Positions 21,009 to 33,026 are shown, counted from the first letter of the stretch. The stretch is DNA of 64,000 nucleotides from Arenicola marina (GCA_964019135.1 OZ025248.1:37379670-37443669), one strand, 5' to 3'. The notes: generated by a model from the letters alone, not told the origin. Numbers and translations are program-made.

Positions 21009-23590
21009 GATGTGGGTCGGGTGTAGGCTGGGTGTGGGTCGGGTGTTGGCTGGGTGTGGGTCGGGTGTAGGCTGGGTGTGGGTCGGGTATTGGCTGGGTG
21101 TGGGTCGGGTATTGGCTGGGTGTGGGTCGGGTATTGGCTGGGTGTGGGTCGGGTATTGGCTGGGTGTGGGTCGGGTATTGGCTGGGTGTGGGTCGGGTAT
21201 TGGCTGGGTGTGGGTCGGGTATTGGCTGGGTGTGGGTCGGGTATTGGCTGGGTGTGGGTCGGGTATTGGCTGGGTGTGGGTCGGGTGTAGGCTGGGTGTG
21301 GGTCGGGTGTAGGCTGGGTGTGGGTCGGGTGTAGGCTGGGTGTGGGTCGGGTATTGGCTGGGTGTGGGTCGGGTATTGGCTGGGTGTGGGTCGGGTGTAG
21401 GATGGGTGTGGGTCGGGTATTGGCTGGGTGTGGGTCGGGTGTAGGCTGGGTGTGGGTCGGGTATTGGCTGGGTGTGGGTCGGGTGTAGGCTGGGTGTGGG
21501 TCGGGTATTGGCTGGGTGTGGGTCGGGTATTGGCTGGGTGTGGGTCGGGTATTGGCTGGGTGTGGGTCGGGTATTGGCTGGGTGTGGGTCGGGTGTAGGA
21601 TGGGTGTGAGTCGGGTATTGGCTGGGTGTGGGTCGGGTGTAGGCTGGGTGTGGGTCGGGTATTGGCTGGGTGTGGGTCGGGTGTAGGCTGGGTGTGGGTC
21701 GGGTATTGGCTGGGTGTGGGTCGGGTATTGGCTGGGTGTGGGTCGGGTATTGGCTGGGTGTGGGTCGGGTGTTGGCTGGGTGTGGGTCGGGTATTGGCTG
21801 GGTGTGGGTCGGGTGTAGGCTGGGTGTGGGTCGGGTATTGGCTGGGTGTGGGTCGGGTATTGGCTGGGTGTGGGTCGGGTGTAGGCTGGGTGTGGGTCGG
21901 GTATTGGCTGGGTGTGGGTCGGGTATTGGCTGGGTGTGGGTCGGGTATTGGCTGGGTGTGGGTCGGGTGTAGGCTGGGTGTGGGTCGGGTGTAGGCTGGG
22001 TGTGGGTCGGGTGTAGGCTGGGTGTGGGTCGGGTGTAGGCTGGGTGTGGGTCGGGTGTAGGCTGGGTGTGGGTCGGGTGTAGGCTGGGTGTGGGTCGGGC
22101 GTAGGCTGGGTGTGGGTCGGGTGTAGGCTGGGTGTGGGTCGGGTGTAGGCTGGGTGTGGGTCGGGTGTAGGCTGGGTGTGGGTCGGGTATTGGCTGGATG
22201 TGGGTCGGGTGTTGGCTGGGTGTGGATCGGGTATTGGCTGGGTGTGGGTTGGGTATTGGCTGGGTGTGGGTCGGGTATTGGCTGGGTGTGGGTCGGGTAT
22301 TGGCTGGGTGTGGGTCGGGTATTGGCTGGGTGTGGGTCGGGTATTGGCTGGGTGTGGGTCGGGTATTGGCTGGGTGTGGGTCGGGTGTAGGCTGGGTGTG
22401 GGTCGGGTATTGGCTGGGTGTGGGTCGGGTATTGGCTGGGTGTGGGTCGGGTGTTGGCTGGGTGTGGGTCGGGTATTGGCTGGGTGTGGGTCGGGTATTG
22501 GCTGGGTGTGGGTCGGGTATTGGCTGGGTGTGGGTCGGGTATTGGCTGGGTGTGGGTCGGGTGTAGGCTGGGTGTGGGTCGGGTATTGGCTGGGTGTGGG
22601 TCGGGTATTGGCTGGGTGTGGGTCGGGTGTAGGCTGGGTGTGGGTCGGGTATTGGCTGGGTGTGGGTCGGGTGTAGGCTAGGTGTGGGTCGGGTGTTGGC
22701 TGGGTGTGGGTCGGGTGTTGGCTGGGTGTGGGTCGGGTATTGGCTGGGTGTGGGTCGGGTGTAGGCTGGGTGTGGGTCGGGTGTAGGCTGGGTGTGGGTC
22801 GGGTATTGGCTGGGTGTGGGTCGGGTGTAGGCTGGGTGTGGGTCGGGTGTCGGCTGGGTGTGGGTTGGGTGTAGGCTGGGTGTGGATCAGGTGTCGTTGA
22901 GTGTAGGTCGGGTATTGGCTGGGTGTGGGTCGGGTGTAGGCTGGGTGTGGGTCGGGTGTAGGCTGGGTGTGGGTCGGGTGTAGGCTGGGTGTGGGTTGGG
23001 TGTAGGCTGGGTGTGGATCAGGTGTCGTTGAGTGTGGGTCGGGTATTGGCTGGGTGTGGGTCGGGTATTGGCTGGGTGTGGGTCGGGTGTAGGCTGGGTG
23101 TGGGTCGGGTGTAGGCTGGGTGTGGGTCGGGTGTAGGCTGGGTGTGGGTTGGGTGTTGGCTGGGTGTGGATCAGGTGTCGTTGAGTGTGGGTCGGGTATT
23201 GGCTGGGTGTGGGTCGGGTATTGGCTGGGTGTGGGTCGGGTGTAGGCTGGGTGTGGGTCGGGTGTAGGCTGGGTGTGGGTCGGGTGTAGGCTGGGTGTGG
23301 GTTGGGTGTAGGCTGGGTGTGGATCAGGTGTCGTTGAGTGTGGGTCGGGTATTGGCTGGGTGTGGGTCGGGTATTGGCTGGGTGTGGGTCGGGTATTGGC
23401 TGGGTGTGGGTCGGGTGTAGGCTGGGTGTGGGTCGGGTGTAGGCTGGGTGTGGGTCGGGTGTAGGCTGGGTGTGGGTCGGGTGTAGGCTGGGTGTGGGTC
23501 GGGTGTAGGCTGGGTGTGGGTCGGGTATTGGCTGGGTGTGGGTCGGGTATTGGCTGGGTGTGGGTCGGGTGTAGGCTGGGTGTGGGGCTG
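21009..23590 (+). repeat. G-rich 22-bp minisatellite, about 117 units
   Basis: An uninterrupted array of a 22-bp unit built around GTGTGGGTCGGG and ending TATTGGCT or TGTAGGCT. The two unit types are mixed without a simple rule over most of the array. Each unit has three G-triplets, so the plus strand should form G-quadruplexes readily (inference). Because 22 is not a multiple of 3 and the unit lacks stops, many frames stay open over hundreds of bases on both strands; these are not genes. The array lies inside copy 2, between ATCGCGGGTTAG and GGGGCTGCAA, the same two flanks that bracket a 2.5-unit version in copy 3 (37,914-37,968). Confidence 0.97.
22884..23341 (+). repeat. Higher-order repeat inside the 22-bp array
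   Basis: A distinctive 21-bp unit with GGATCAGGTGTCGTTGAG occurs at 22,884, 23,015, 23,168 and 23,321. The intervals are 131, 153 and 153 bases, that is one 21-bp unit plus five, six and six 22-bp units. Each block also carries a GGGTTGGG variant unit just before it. The 3' end of the array has therefore been amplified in blocks of six or seven units, while the 5' part has not. Confidence 0.92.
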
Positions 23591-24119
23591 CAATTCAAGG
23601 ACGGTATGGAGCGAGGTTAGAGGGAGGGGGTGGTGATGTAGCTATGACGCTGTGGCGCTGTCGGGGAATCAAGAGAAGAGCGCGTTTGATAAGACGTGTA
23701 GGAAGCAGGTGCGATGCAATTTTGCTGTTCTGGTCGACCGGCAGACTTCGTTCCAAGCAATTAATTTCTTTGGATGTAAAAGGGGACGTTTCTGATTGCT
23801 GTAGCGAGTTAAACGAGGCGGGTGAAGGGTGGTAAACAACAAAAAACAACAACCCTGGTTGATCCAATGACTAGCTAAGTGGGCAAAGGAAAAAGCAGAC
23901 TTGTTTGAAGCAACTAGTTTGTGACCTGGTCATGTGTACTGGGAATGTCCCTGGTGGAGCAGCCAGACAGCTACGCGGGATTCCTCACGTACAACTCTAA
24001 TACTACAGTCCCAGAACGGCTGTTTACGGCACGTCTGGATACCTGTTTTGTCTTGCTTACATTTAATTCACTTTTGGGAGAAGACCTCCCTCCTCAATGA
24101 TCCCAGACCCTGCCCCTCC

Positions 24120-24140
24120 TGCCCCCCCCCCCCCCCCTCC
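24120..24140 (+). repeat. Poly-C run, copy 2
   Basis: A run of about 17 C interrupted only at its edges, in CTGCCCCTCCTG context. Similar runs mark the same place in copy 5 (about 61,409-61,430), while copy 4 has shorter C runs (51,740-51,780). Run lengths here may carry sequencing error. Confidence 0.75.
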
Positions 24141-24727
24141 GGCCCTCTCAAAATGAAATCCGACAGGCTGTTTACTTTCGGGCTCCAAAATTGTCTTTCT
24201 AGGTTTCTATGTGAGGCAAACTATTTCCAGTTGCTTTCATCGTATAATCACGCAGGTCAATTTGTCAATGAGGTTAGACCTCATTTTCCTCACCCCTGTC
24301 AAAGTTTTTGAAACAAATGTCACCCCCACATAATGCCATGCGATCGTACCATTTGTATATAACCTTCGCATTGCATGAGAAAGCAGTAATATGATACTCG
24401 TTACGCCATGGCCGGGTGGGCTGAAGCGATCCTGAGACAGGATCTGGGTATGATGCCAAAGGATATAGTGGTGTTTAACCGAGTCGTCGCAGTCGAAACC
24501 TATTAATGATAAAGTTATGGCTGCATGGTGATTTATGAAGTTTATCTCGCTGGTTCCTCCATAAGGATGACCCGATAGCTTGCAACGATTAAGAGCGAGT
24601 GACCATGGAGTGACTCCATTCCGCATCCTCCGCAGTGGAGAGATGGGGTCCTGGGGATTGCTTTATGTTGCTTTCAACTCGTTGTCTCAGTGATCTTTCT
24701 GTACCCATGGTACACACTCTTCCCGCC

Positions 24728-24893
24728 ACCCCACCTCACCAACCTCACCCCCGCGATATCCTACGTTCAACCCCACACCCCACATACTACATCTCTCATC
24801 CCACACTCCACACCCCCATATCCCATACCCCACCCTCCATACCCAACACCCCATACCCTACACACCACATCCAACACCCCATACCAGCCAAGT
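24728..24893 (+). repeat. C-rich tract, copy 2
   Basis: Ortholog of the tract at 7,536-7,618, but longer and more degenerate, with CCCATATCCCATACCCCACC and CCATACCCAACACCCCATAC. Length differs in every copy, as expected for slippage. Confidence 0.8.
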
Positions 24894-25350
24894 ATTGCAC
24901 TGATATGTTTTGCGATCAACCAGGTTTAACGTTGACCATGATTCCTTCGCCCTCGCCATGTGACTAACCAACAACGACGTGGTTCACCAGAGGGAGCCAC
25001 CAGACGACGGGCCGATGGGAGGAGGCTCCAGCTATACGGTCCGCCCGGAAGTGCCAGACAGCTACAAAAAGCCAGCTCTGACTGAGCGCCATCAGTGCCA
25101 TCCCCTGGGGCGTCACACGCTTCTCGCGCTCCAATCGAATCTCGCAGCCGTTATTCCATTATCCACAAACCCCCAGCGCCAAGAGGGGGTACAGACGGAA
25201 AGTGTGTTCAGGGTCATGTCTACGATAAGGAATAAAACGCCGAGACATGCGGTTTGATGGCACACGCAAAAACTGTAATCTTTATTAAATTTATTATTGT
25301 TGAATTACAGCTACTAGTAGCTAGTTTAAGAATAGCTGCCTGACGCAAAA

Positions 25351-25537
25351 TCACAGTAAATGCTGGTACGGGCAGTTGATAATAGAAGGAAGCAAACATG
25401 CGCACATGTAGGCCACAGTTTTTCGGGTTTTATCCAGAGCCATGTCTATGGTGTTCGCCGCAATATTCCACCGCCACTCAGGACTTCCGCGGTACTTCGC
25501 TAATAGCAACTGTAGTGCTTTTGTGGAATCATACCCC
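25351..25537 (-). pseudogene. Remnant of the conserved minus-strand frame, copy 2
   Basis: Homologous to the 8,030-8,311 frame. It reads GYDSTKALQLLLAKYRG, SPEWRWNIAANTIDMALD and CPYQHLL before an early stop. The upstream start region is interrupted by TAG stops. Several differences from copy 1 change amino acids, so there is no obvious sign of purifying selection. Confidence 0.28.
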
Positions 25538-26932
25538 CGTCTTATCTCCCCGAGATTTAAAACTGAACAAAACTATCTATAGAGATAAAAGCGCAGCCAT
25601 ATTTTTATTATGGGAGCCAATATCTGAAGTAATGTATGGCGCATTAGTGAAAGAGATTCCCACAGTTAACTTGAAACGCCCCTACCCGGTTCTTGTGCAG
25701 ACATATAATCCTACCATATGGTCGTCATCAGCCCGCGTTGGTAGGATAAAACCACCATTGTAGTCTTTGCATCATGACAAAGGCACGTATTGCAAACGGT
25801 TAAAAACATATTTCTTCGGCTATTATTTTCACCACCAGATGCAAAGTTTATTTCACGGCACACCGGTATTTTCAAATATTGACCCCATTATAATGGCACA
25901 CACACGTCCGGGACCCTGCCTTCCTCACTGCTTACTTCACAAGTCATCAAGTTCATAGATTCATCCTCATCGCGGTGGCGGTGGCGAGACGGTCTGTACA
26001 TGCCCAGGACAATGGTGCCATTGACCGGAGAGGTGCTGCGGGAGGCCATCCGTCGTCACATTTGGCGCACCGAGTTTATGGTCCTAAGCCACGAACCTGG
26101 AAGTACGTCAATTGCCATCAGGATGTCTAGAGTGGCTTGCATTCAATCATCTGTCTATGTCATCGTCTACATCGCTGGAGCTTTTTTTAAATGTAACTGT
26201 CACAGCATCCTTTAATACGATGGCTGATTCGGAATGCATAGAAAGTTGCATCTCCGTCCTTCCTCTCCCTAGATTAAAATATTCTGAATCTGTCCTTGGG
26301 ATACAGGTTATATGCGGATGCCCATTCCCTTAAAACGGCTCACGGAAGGGTGGTTTCCTCTCTTCCAACGCCATCCTGAAGGCCTATGACACTCAGCCTC
26401 GATATCGATTGGCTTCCTCACCATCCTCAACCACTATGTTCCTCTGTTGGGATCAACTGGACCAGCCCAGCATTCCAAAGTGATACATCTTTGCTTTGAA
26501 CCTCTTGTCACAAATTGTATAATTAAGTAATGTATCATGTCGAAATGACGCAGCCTAAATACAAGATACATTAGAATGCATTGAATATTTTGATAACGTC
26601 GATATTTATACGATGAGTTTATACGCCCTTGTGACGATGACATTACCATGTCCACTTGTATACCCTTTGACTCATTTATCGTGTGTTGCTCAAACATGGG
26701 GATCGCTTGCCATCGACCCCCGAATAAGATGCGGCTTTGTCATAAAGATAAGTGCGTCCTTGTTAAACACACTTTCAGGTACCCACTTTGGGAGTACTGA
26801 CAGACTGCGCCTTACCCCCACCTTCCGCTCCTCCAACCCCCTTCCCCTCCCCCAACCCTTTCAAATGCCCAGTCCCAGCTGCGAGTTGGGAAGGGGTGTC
26901 CCCCTGGTGTATCCACAAACAACTACTGGCTG

Positions 26933-27438
26933 AAAATGTCGTCTGCAATCAGTGGCATGAAATGTCGTCTGCTGCTAGTGCCATGAAATGTCGTCTGCTG
27001 CTAGTGACAGGAAGTGTCGTCTGCTGTCAGTGGCAGGAAATGTCGTCTGCTGTCAGTGGCATGAAATGTCGTCTGCTGCTAGTGGCATGAAATGTCGTCT
27101 GCTGTATGGGGCAGGAAATGTCGGCTGACAGAGGCATTAAATGTCGTCTGCTGCTAGTGACATGAAGTGTCGTCTGCTGTCAGTGGCAGGAAATGTCGTC
27201 TGCTGCTAGTGACAGGAAGTGTCGTCTGCTGTCAGTGGCAGGAAATGTCGTCTGCTGTCAGTGGCATGAAATGTCGTCTGCTGCTAGTGGCATGAAATGT
27301 CGTCTGCTGTATGTGGCAGGAAATGTCTGCTGACAGAGGCATGAAATGTCGTCTGCTGCTAGTAGCAGGAAATGTCGTCTGCTGTCACTGGCAAGACATG
27401 TCGTCTGCTGCTAATGGTATGAAATGTGGTCTGCCTCC
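26933..27438 (+). repeat. 26-bp tandem array, about 19 units, copy 2
   Basis: Same family as 10,196-10,495. Units with GCTGCTAGTG and GCTGTCAGTG alternate irregularly. A block containing GACAGGAAGTGTCGTCTGC at 27,006 recurs at 27,211, and the shortened unit with CTGACAGAGGCAT also recurs (27,123 and 27,331), showing a block duplication of about 205 bp within the array. Overlapping plus-strand frames are repeat by-products. Confidence 0.92.
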
Positions 27439-28145
27439 TACACACAGGGACGCCGCTTTGCGCTCCTCCGCCAGACAGTTTGAGAATCTACTGGGCTGTG
27501 ATACCATTAATTTTAAAGTTACGCTGACTTGTACTTTAACCGTCTTTATACTACCCCAAAGATCCTTAAAGTCTAACGCCAAAGACACTTCAATCAATAC
27601 ATATTAACTGTTTTACAATAAGCTGTGCTGTCGCATTCATTCTTCAGCCGCTTTCCTCTTGGGTAACTCCGGATCTTTTAGTGTCTCTTCCTCTCTGATG
27701 GAGGCTCACTCCCTTCTCCCTCTCTTTCGGCGGCTTGCTCCTCTTCCACACTCTTACACACATATGTTTTTCGCCACAATTTTATGGCCATGGATTTGAC
27801 CATGTTCATTTCCGATCGACACACTATATATACCCGGGTATTGATATTCTCAAATTTGCAACCGGCATCCCGCGATAGGCTAACATAATTGTCAGGACGG
27901 ACAACATATACGCTTCGCTATATATGTCTGCTGTGACACTGTGACTGCCCCACCGTGTCCCTCAGCCCATATGTTGCTCCCCTCTCGTCTTTCACCTCCG
28001 GTCAGTCTTTTGCTCTATCAATTCTCAACCCATTAGCTCGGCCGGTCTTTTTCCTAATCCTTTATCTATCGGTCCGCTTTTTGCCCGCTTTGTTTCTTTT
28101 TCTTTCCTCGGTCCGGTTTATTGTTCCCCAAATTCATATTTCCTC

Positions 28146-28196
28146 CATGTCTATCTTCCCACCATGTCTATCTTCCCACCATGTCTATCTTCCCAC
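28146..28196 (+). repeat. 17-bp triplet, copy 2
   Basis: Three perfect units of CATGTCTATCTTCCCAC at 28,146, 28,163 and 28,180. It is a small local expansion in a pyrimidine-rich stretch. Confidence 0.95.
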
Positions 28197-28265
28197 CAGT
28201 CCATCCTTTACGCAGCCCATCTTGCCCCAAGCATCAGTTTAGATAAAGACACGAGACATGTAATG

Positions 28266-28412
28266 TGAATGTAAACTGGGCCACACAAGAGTCTCACGGT
28301 ACAATGATATGGGGCTTGATGACACATGCCCTGGATGCATGTACCTGGGCGCACACCCACGTCCTGTTGATCTGTCGCCCTGCCTGCTTACCACCGAGGG
28401 AGGCTAGCTGAG
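28266..28412 (-). repeat. SINE relic, copy 2 (ortholog of 11,258-11,405)
   Basis: The minus strand reads a tRNA-like head with GGTGGTAAGCAGGC and later GTGGGTGTGCGCCC at the B-box position. The far end reads GTAAACTGGGCCACACAAG on the plus strand, which is also seen at 17,087. This shared far end is the best evidence that the 11,258, 17,078 and 28,266 sequences belong to one SINE family. Confidence 0.45.
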
Positions 28413-31400
28413 AGCCATAGAAAAGACCGTAGAGAAATGGAACTGATGTGAGAAGTACGCAATTAATTCCAACAATATACCGCTTCTTCGAGTTCTTACC
28501 CCAAGGCATCAATGTAGTATTTTCTACTTCTCGGTATCGTAAAGGACTACCCGAAGGCAGTCATGTTTCCATTCCCGCGAAAAAACGCTTGATTCGAAAA
28601 TGAAATCTTTGCCGCAGACACGAGTTTTCTTCAATTCCTGAATCAAAGTACTTCTTATAATATTAGTTTTCCTAAAGGATAAAAAACTTACTGAAATAAG
28701 TATTTATTTATGAATTTGTTTATTTATTTACTTTGAAGGCTTACTATTATGTTGAGGGAGACTGAGAAAGATGCTACCACGTTGTGACTTATAATATCGC
28801 GAGCCATCACCTTAATCCATTGTTGCCTCGTTGAATTATATAGGTATAAATGCCTTGATGTCACTGATGTGTTGCAAATGGAGCGCATGCTACACGTACA
28901 GCTTCAACATGTGTGAGGGGCCTGGCATGGTGTTCATCAGCGCTATTTGATTTGCCTATTTCGCTCTTGTTTGCCTATGCTTATGACTAACATTAACACT
29001 TGGCACGGACAACGTTGCGTCAGCGATATCGAGGACTGATTTTGTGAGGTCAAATAGCTGTTCTGCATTAGCGAAATCCATTTATCTATCAGCTAAATTG
29101 ATAAGCACGACGATACGCTGAAGCGGAGGGGAGATGAAGAGTGAGTGGGCTGTAAAGTGCATGATATGACGCTTGGTGGGGGGGCGGGGGGCTGACAATC
29201 TATTACGGAATCACTAGTCGCTACTGGTCGGGTTCCCGGTACGCGGCAAAACTATATATTGTTCCGACATAAAGTTCTACGAGACGAATCGCTGTTCGCT
29301 CCAAGCGAGAAGGAAGCTTCCAGGGCTGTGTCGCTGTGCGCTGGTTACCTGCCATATTATGAATTCCTGTGTGGAATCTACAGAATCCGTATTTCAATTA
29401 CCCACATGGCCTGGCAGAGACGCTTTAGCAACTGTATAATTATTTGTTGATGGCATCATATATAAAACAAGTGGAATTACGCAATGCCTTTAGCTGCCTG
29501 TATATGTTTTTTTAATTCTTCGTTTGGATACAATTATTCATGCAATGGACAAATTTGGTGGTACATTCATGAATAGTAATATTGTGAGAACAAGTAACGT
29601 ACGTTTTAGCCTGTTGGCACAGCATAATGATTTGGCCACGTCTTTGTATCGTTTATCACTTGAATGGCGCTGCCCTTATTGAAACCACCTGTATTTGGCA
29701 GTAGTTGCCTCACGGCGGTACCTAGGTATCGCGGGTATGATCTTAAAGTAATTGGGATGTTCGTTGTTCATAAAACAAGCAAACACAATTATAGACAAAG
29801 AGAAAGAGATTCGTTTTGCCGCATCCCTCCTCCCCAACCCACGCCTTCCGCTTTCACATACTATACGCCGCAGCCAGCATCCTGAGCAGATAACTCAGCA
29901 TCATCAACTGAAGCAGTGCCATAAGATTGTCAACAATGTTATTCATCCGCGAATAATTAACAAACCTGACAAAAAACGTCAGGTTTACTTCTGAATAAAA
30001 ACCAAACCGTCGTAAAAATTATATGAGAAAGGGGAGTTATGTTACGACGCATGCAGATTATTATTTCGGGTGGCGGGGAAGTTGATTGATGGTAAACGAC
30101 GCACTACACATAGCCTAATCACTGCCAGCGGTTTTTGATTAGCGTTCGGCGTTTAACTTATAGTTTTGTTCTCCATTTGGCACCTTTATTAGACTTAACC
30201 CACCATATACGCAAAGTAAATGGATAATGCATGGTCTTAATAATTCAGTTGAATGGAATGCTATATCGTGCTGTGAAAATAACACATTATTTAGAGATAT
30301 TTATTATTCTTATTTTACATTCGGTGTCTTTGGAAACGAACCCGGAGTTGTCGGACCTACACGGGGAAACAAGGGAGAAGCAGGGTGTCCGGAGCGACAG
30401 TGCCGGGATGTGGTGGTGAACTGCGAGGTGGCATTCTACTGGGGAAATGGTGGGTGTGATGGCTCGGTTTATGTCCAAAAGAAGACACCAAAGAGCCCCT
30501 GGTCAAAGGGGACTTCCTAAAGAGTTGGGTGTTGGCCCCCGATACGGGTCTGGAGCCATAACTATTACACATCGGCCTCAGGGGATCAGCCGACGCCCAA
30601 GCATATAGCCCCTTCCGAGACTTTGTTTCGTTTATCACAGCATTGTCATAAAAACTATATGTTTATGGCGCAGTCATTTGTAAAGTGTTTTCCATTATTT
30701 CTAATGCAAATCCGCTGAATAATTCCAGCTAAGCACCACACCACACACCTGCGGTGCCCAATGTGACAGGTGACGTTTATCATATCTAAGACGACAGGTC
30801 TAGAGGACCTAAATCGATTGATTCATAAGAAACCGATCCTTTGGGAATGGTGGCCATGTTTCATATTTTTGAGTTGCAATGAATGAAATATTACATGGAA
30901 ACATTTGGCAGCGAAAAATTAATTAATGGCCATTAATTTATTCGCATCATTGTTACGGCCAGTTCCTTTTTACTGAATGACTACTTAGATGGAGAAGTCC
31001 ATGGTTTAGCTTCCACCCGCCATCGGAAGGTTGTTTCACACATAACTCACTTCCCTACTCCTTCGTGGACCGACATAGAACATAGCTGGAGATGAATCGG
31101 CTTTTGATCCACCCAACATATTCAGCACAATATGCAGTAGATTATGTAATCACAAGAAGAGAAAGGCGTCTTTCTGTTGTGAACACCGACACAATTGATA
31201 AATATTCCTATGGCAATAAAATAGGCCACAGTAACGGTGACCCGCGAGGGAATCTGATTAAATATACCCAGTGGGTGTATGTTAAATCAATTTGCCTTTG
31301 TCCCTCTGGTAGCAATGATGCATTACGCAATAACATATGGATATGTATACAACACATCACCGAATGAGACCTTGGGGATGAATGAAGCCTCGATGGAACA

Positions 31401-31834
31401 AACATCAAAGTTACATTAACTACCGTTGTCGCGATTTAATAATTTACATACAAACCATTCCACTGGACCTCACAAATGGGTTGCTATTCAAGCGATATCA
31501 ATACCTGCTTGGAGGCAGGGTCTTGTTTTGCCGGGTTAAGGCATCCCAGGAATACGCGACTTGCCTTTATATTTCTGGGTCTCAGTAATCAGATGCCGGT
31601 TGTCTGAGGTTGCCAAGTGACTTTCACGTCATATACATATGTCATTTAATAACAAATAATCTAGAGGATAGGGAGATTGCCCCGCTTTTAATCCCAAACT
31701 AAAGCCGGTTAGTGCGTTTACCTACACTAAATAAAACTAGATTATTGTAGAGCTGTCGCATTTCTCATTTTGATTTTTTCGCAGTGAGGAGACACAAAAA
31801 CAACGAATAAAATGTTTGTATTTTAGGCCACATT

Positions 31835-31945
31835 ACCGCACTCAACGGCTAAATAGGGCCTTCTGAGACAAAGATATGCGTCTGGGTGAAACGTGCCCCA
31901 TATGTTACAGTAGATGCCCGGGGTGCGAACCCTTTGATCTGCAGT
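31835..31945 (-). repeat. tRNA-derived SINE relic, copy 3 (partial)
   Basis: The body of the same SINE as at 540-705, including the B-box-like GGGTTCGCACCC in reverse (near 31,920-31,931), is present. The A-box half is missing, and the sequence jumps from here to the TTGTAGGTCATTCATTG block. It is orthologous within the unit to the copy 1, 4 and 5 elements. Confidence 0.55.
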
Positions 31946-32261
31946 TGATCTCATTGTTGTAGGTCATTCATTGTTCGAACCACACCGGTCATCTGGATGG
32001 ATTAAGTCAGTGTGACTGCCCAACAGATCAATCTGCCCGGTATGCAGACACACTTAACAGTTGATTGGCCATGGAGAGCAATGGACATGGAAGGCATGGA
32101 ATGGCATGGTACACACGGCATCCCACGTTAGCGGGTGATATCTACCTCAATCCAGGGTCAAACACCCCTGCCCCAGCCCCCCCCCCCCCCGCCCTCCGCC
32201 CGCCCCACGACACACACTCAAGCCCAACATATCTTCATCTGCTCGTTGTTTGCCTTTCCAG

Positions 32262-32450
32262 GAATCACCGGCCTGCATGGCACGTGGCAGAATACCAGGT
32301 AGCAATGGGCATGTCACACACGATCACGGCCGAGCTTCCAAATCTCGCCACCCATCGCGCTGGCGGTGGAATGTTCTAGAGACATCCACGGGAGTTTGCC
32401 TTGCGTAATGAATATGGGACGACGATGGATGGTTTTAAGTGTCAAGGGAT
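32262..32450 (+). other. Acceptor-flanked, exon-like segment, copy 3
   Basis: Follows TTTGCCTTTCCAG and reads GITGLHGTWQNTR before an in-frame stop at the next codon (AGG TAG). A second frame (AWHVAEYQVAMGMSHTITAE) is open longer but is also closed by a stop, near GGGMF. It is not an active exon in this copy. Relation to other copies as described for 15,154-15,345. Confidence 0.2.
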
Positions 32451-32930
32451 TAGATCAGCCTTTGTCGTTACCATCTGTAATAATGAAATGAGGCGCTCAT
32501 TAAACCCCGTGGTTCTCGTTTGTACCTTTAGCACAAACCATATTGTGATCCACAAGTAACGTGTGGACTGACAAGATCCAGTCACTAACAATAATAACTT
32601 GGCCATTCCCCTCGCACCCTTTCTTGATATGGCAGTGAATGGACCAGAACGTTGACAATTACTTGATAGCTGTCGCTGGTGAATTAGTATCCAATTAACG
32701 TCCTTTACATTGAACATATACAGCTACATGTTAGCGTATTATTTCACATTGATTTGTATTCCCCTGCAATTAATTCCAAGCCGCGGATTGCCAGGGAGAC
32801 AGAATGGCCTTTGATGCTAATTAGTGGGGGAGGGGGATGAGTGACTATTATGTTAATGACGTAGCTCAGAAACGACAGGTCTTTGTGACTGTCACGCCCA
32901 CACACGTACCACCTGACCCGGAAATGTAGT

Positions 32931-33026
32931 AACGACTAATATGTTAGGCCTCACTACTATGAAGCGAGGTCGGTATGTACGTATCCTTGGATCGCAAGAA
33001 TGAGGGTGGGCTGGGAGTACTTCACC
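32931..33026 (+). repeat. 96-bp internal duplication, first copy (copy 3)
   Basis: The sequence from AACGACTAATATGTTAGG to GGGAGTACTTCACC recurs at 33,917-34,012 with only a few mismatches, 986 bases downstream in the same orientation. Other copies have one version at this point of the unit (for example around 15,755-15,890, diverged). Confidence 0.9.

Larger units (their letters stand above)
13632..31585 (+). repeat. Macrosatellite copy 2 (enlarged by minisatellites)
   Basis: This copy is longer than the others, about 18 kb, mostly because of the 22-bp array at 21,009-23,590. It has the 14,340-16,840 segment that copy 1 lacks. The head SINE is deleted, leaving only its last bases near 14,047-14,065. 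Between about 20,780 and 20,930 it matches copy 3 closely and differs from copies 1 and 4. It holds the larger 26-bp array (26,933-27,438), a 17-bp triplet (28,146-28,196) and the empty target site (29,494-29,501) for the MITE found in copy 3. The tail runs into copy 3 at about 31,585, where some 370 bases of unit head are missing. No gene is supported. Confidence 0.88.

Noticed and set aside
21009-23590. CRISPR-like array
   Set aside because: Units are directly adjacent without unique spacers, and the sequence context is eukaryotic satellite DNA.
21009-23590. Telomeric or interstitial telomere repeat
   Set aside because: G-rich like telomeres, but the unit is 22 bp and contains no TTAGGG or TTAGG repeats.
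20953-23598. Long open frames of up to 306 codons on both strands over the 22-bp array, proline/threonine/histidine-rich or glycine/valine/tryptophan-rich
   Set aside because: The unit has no stop in most frames and 22 is not divisible by 3, so every frame is open in rotation. The frames start and end with the array.
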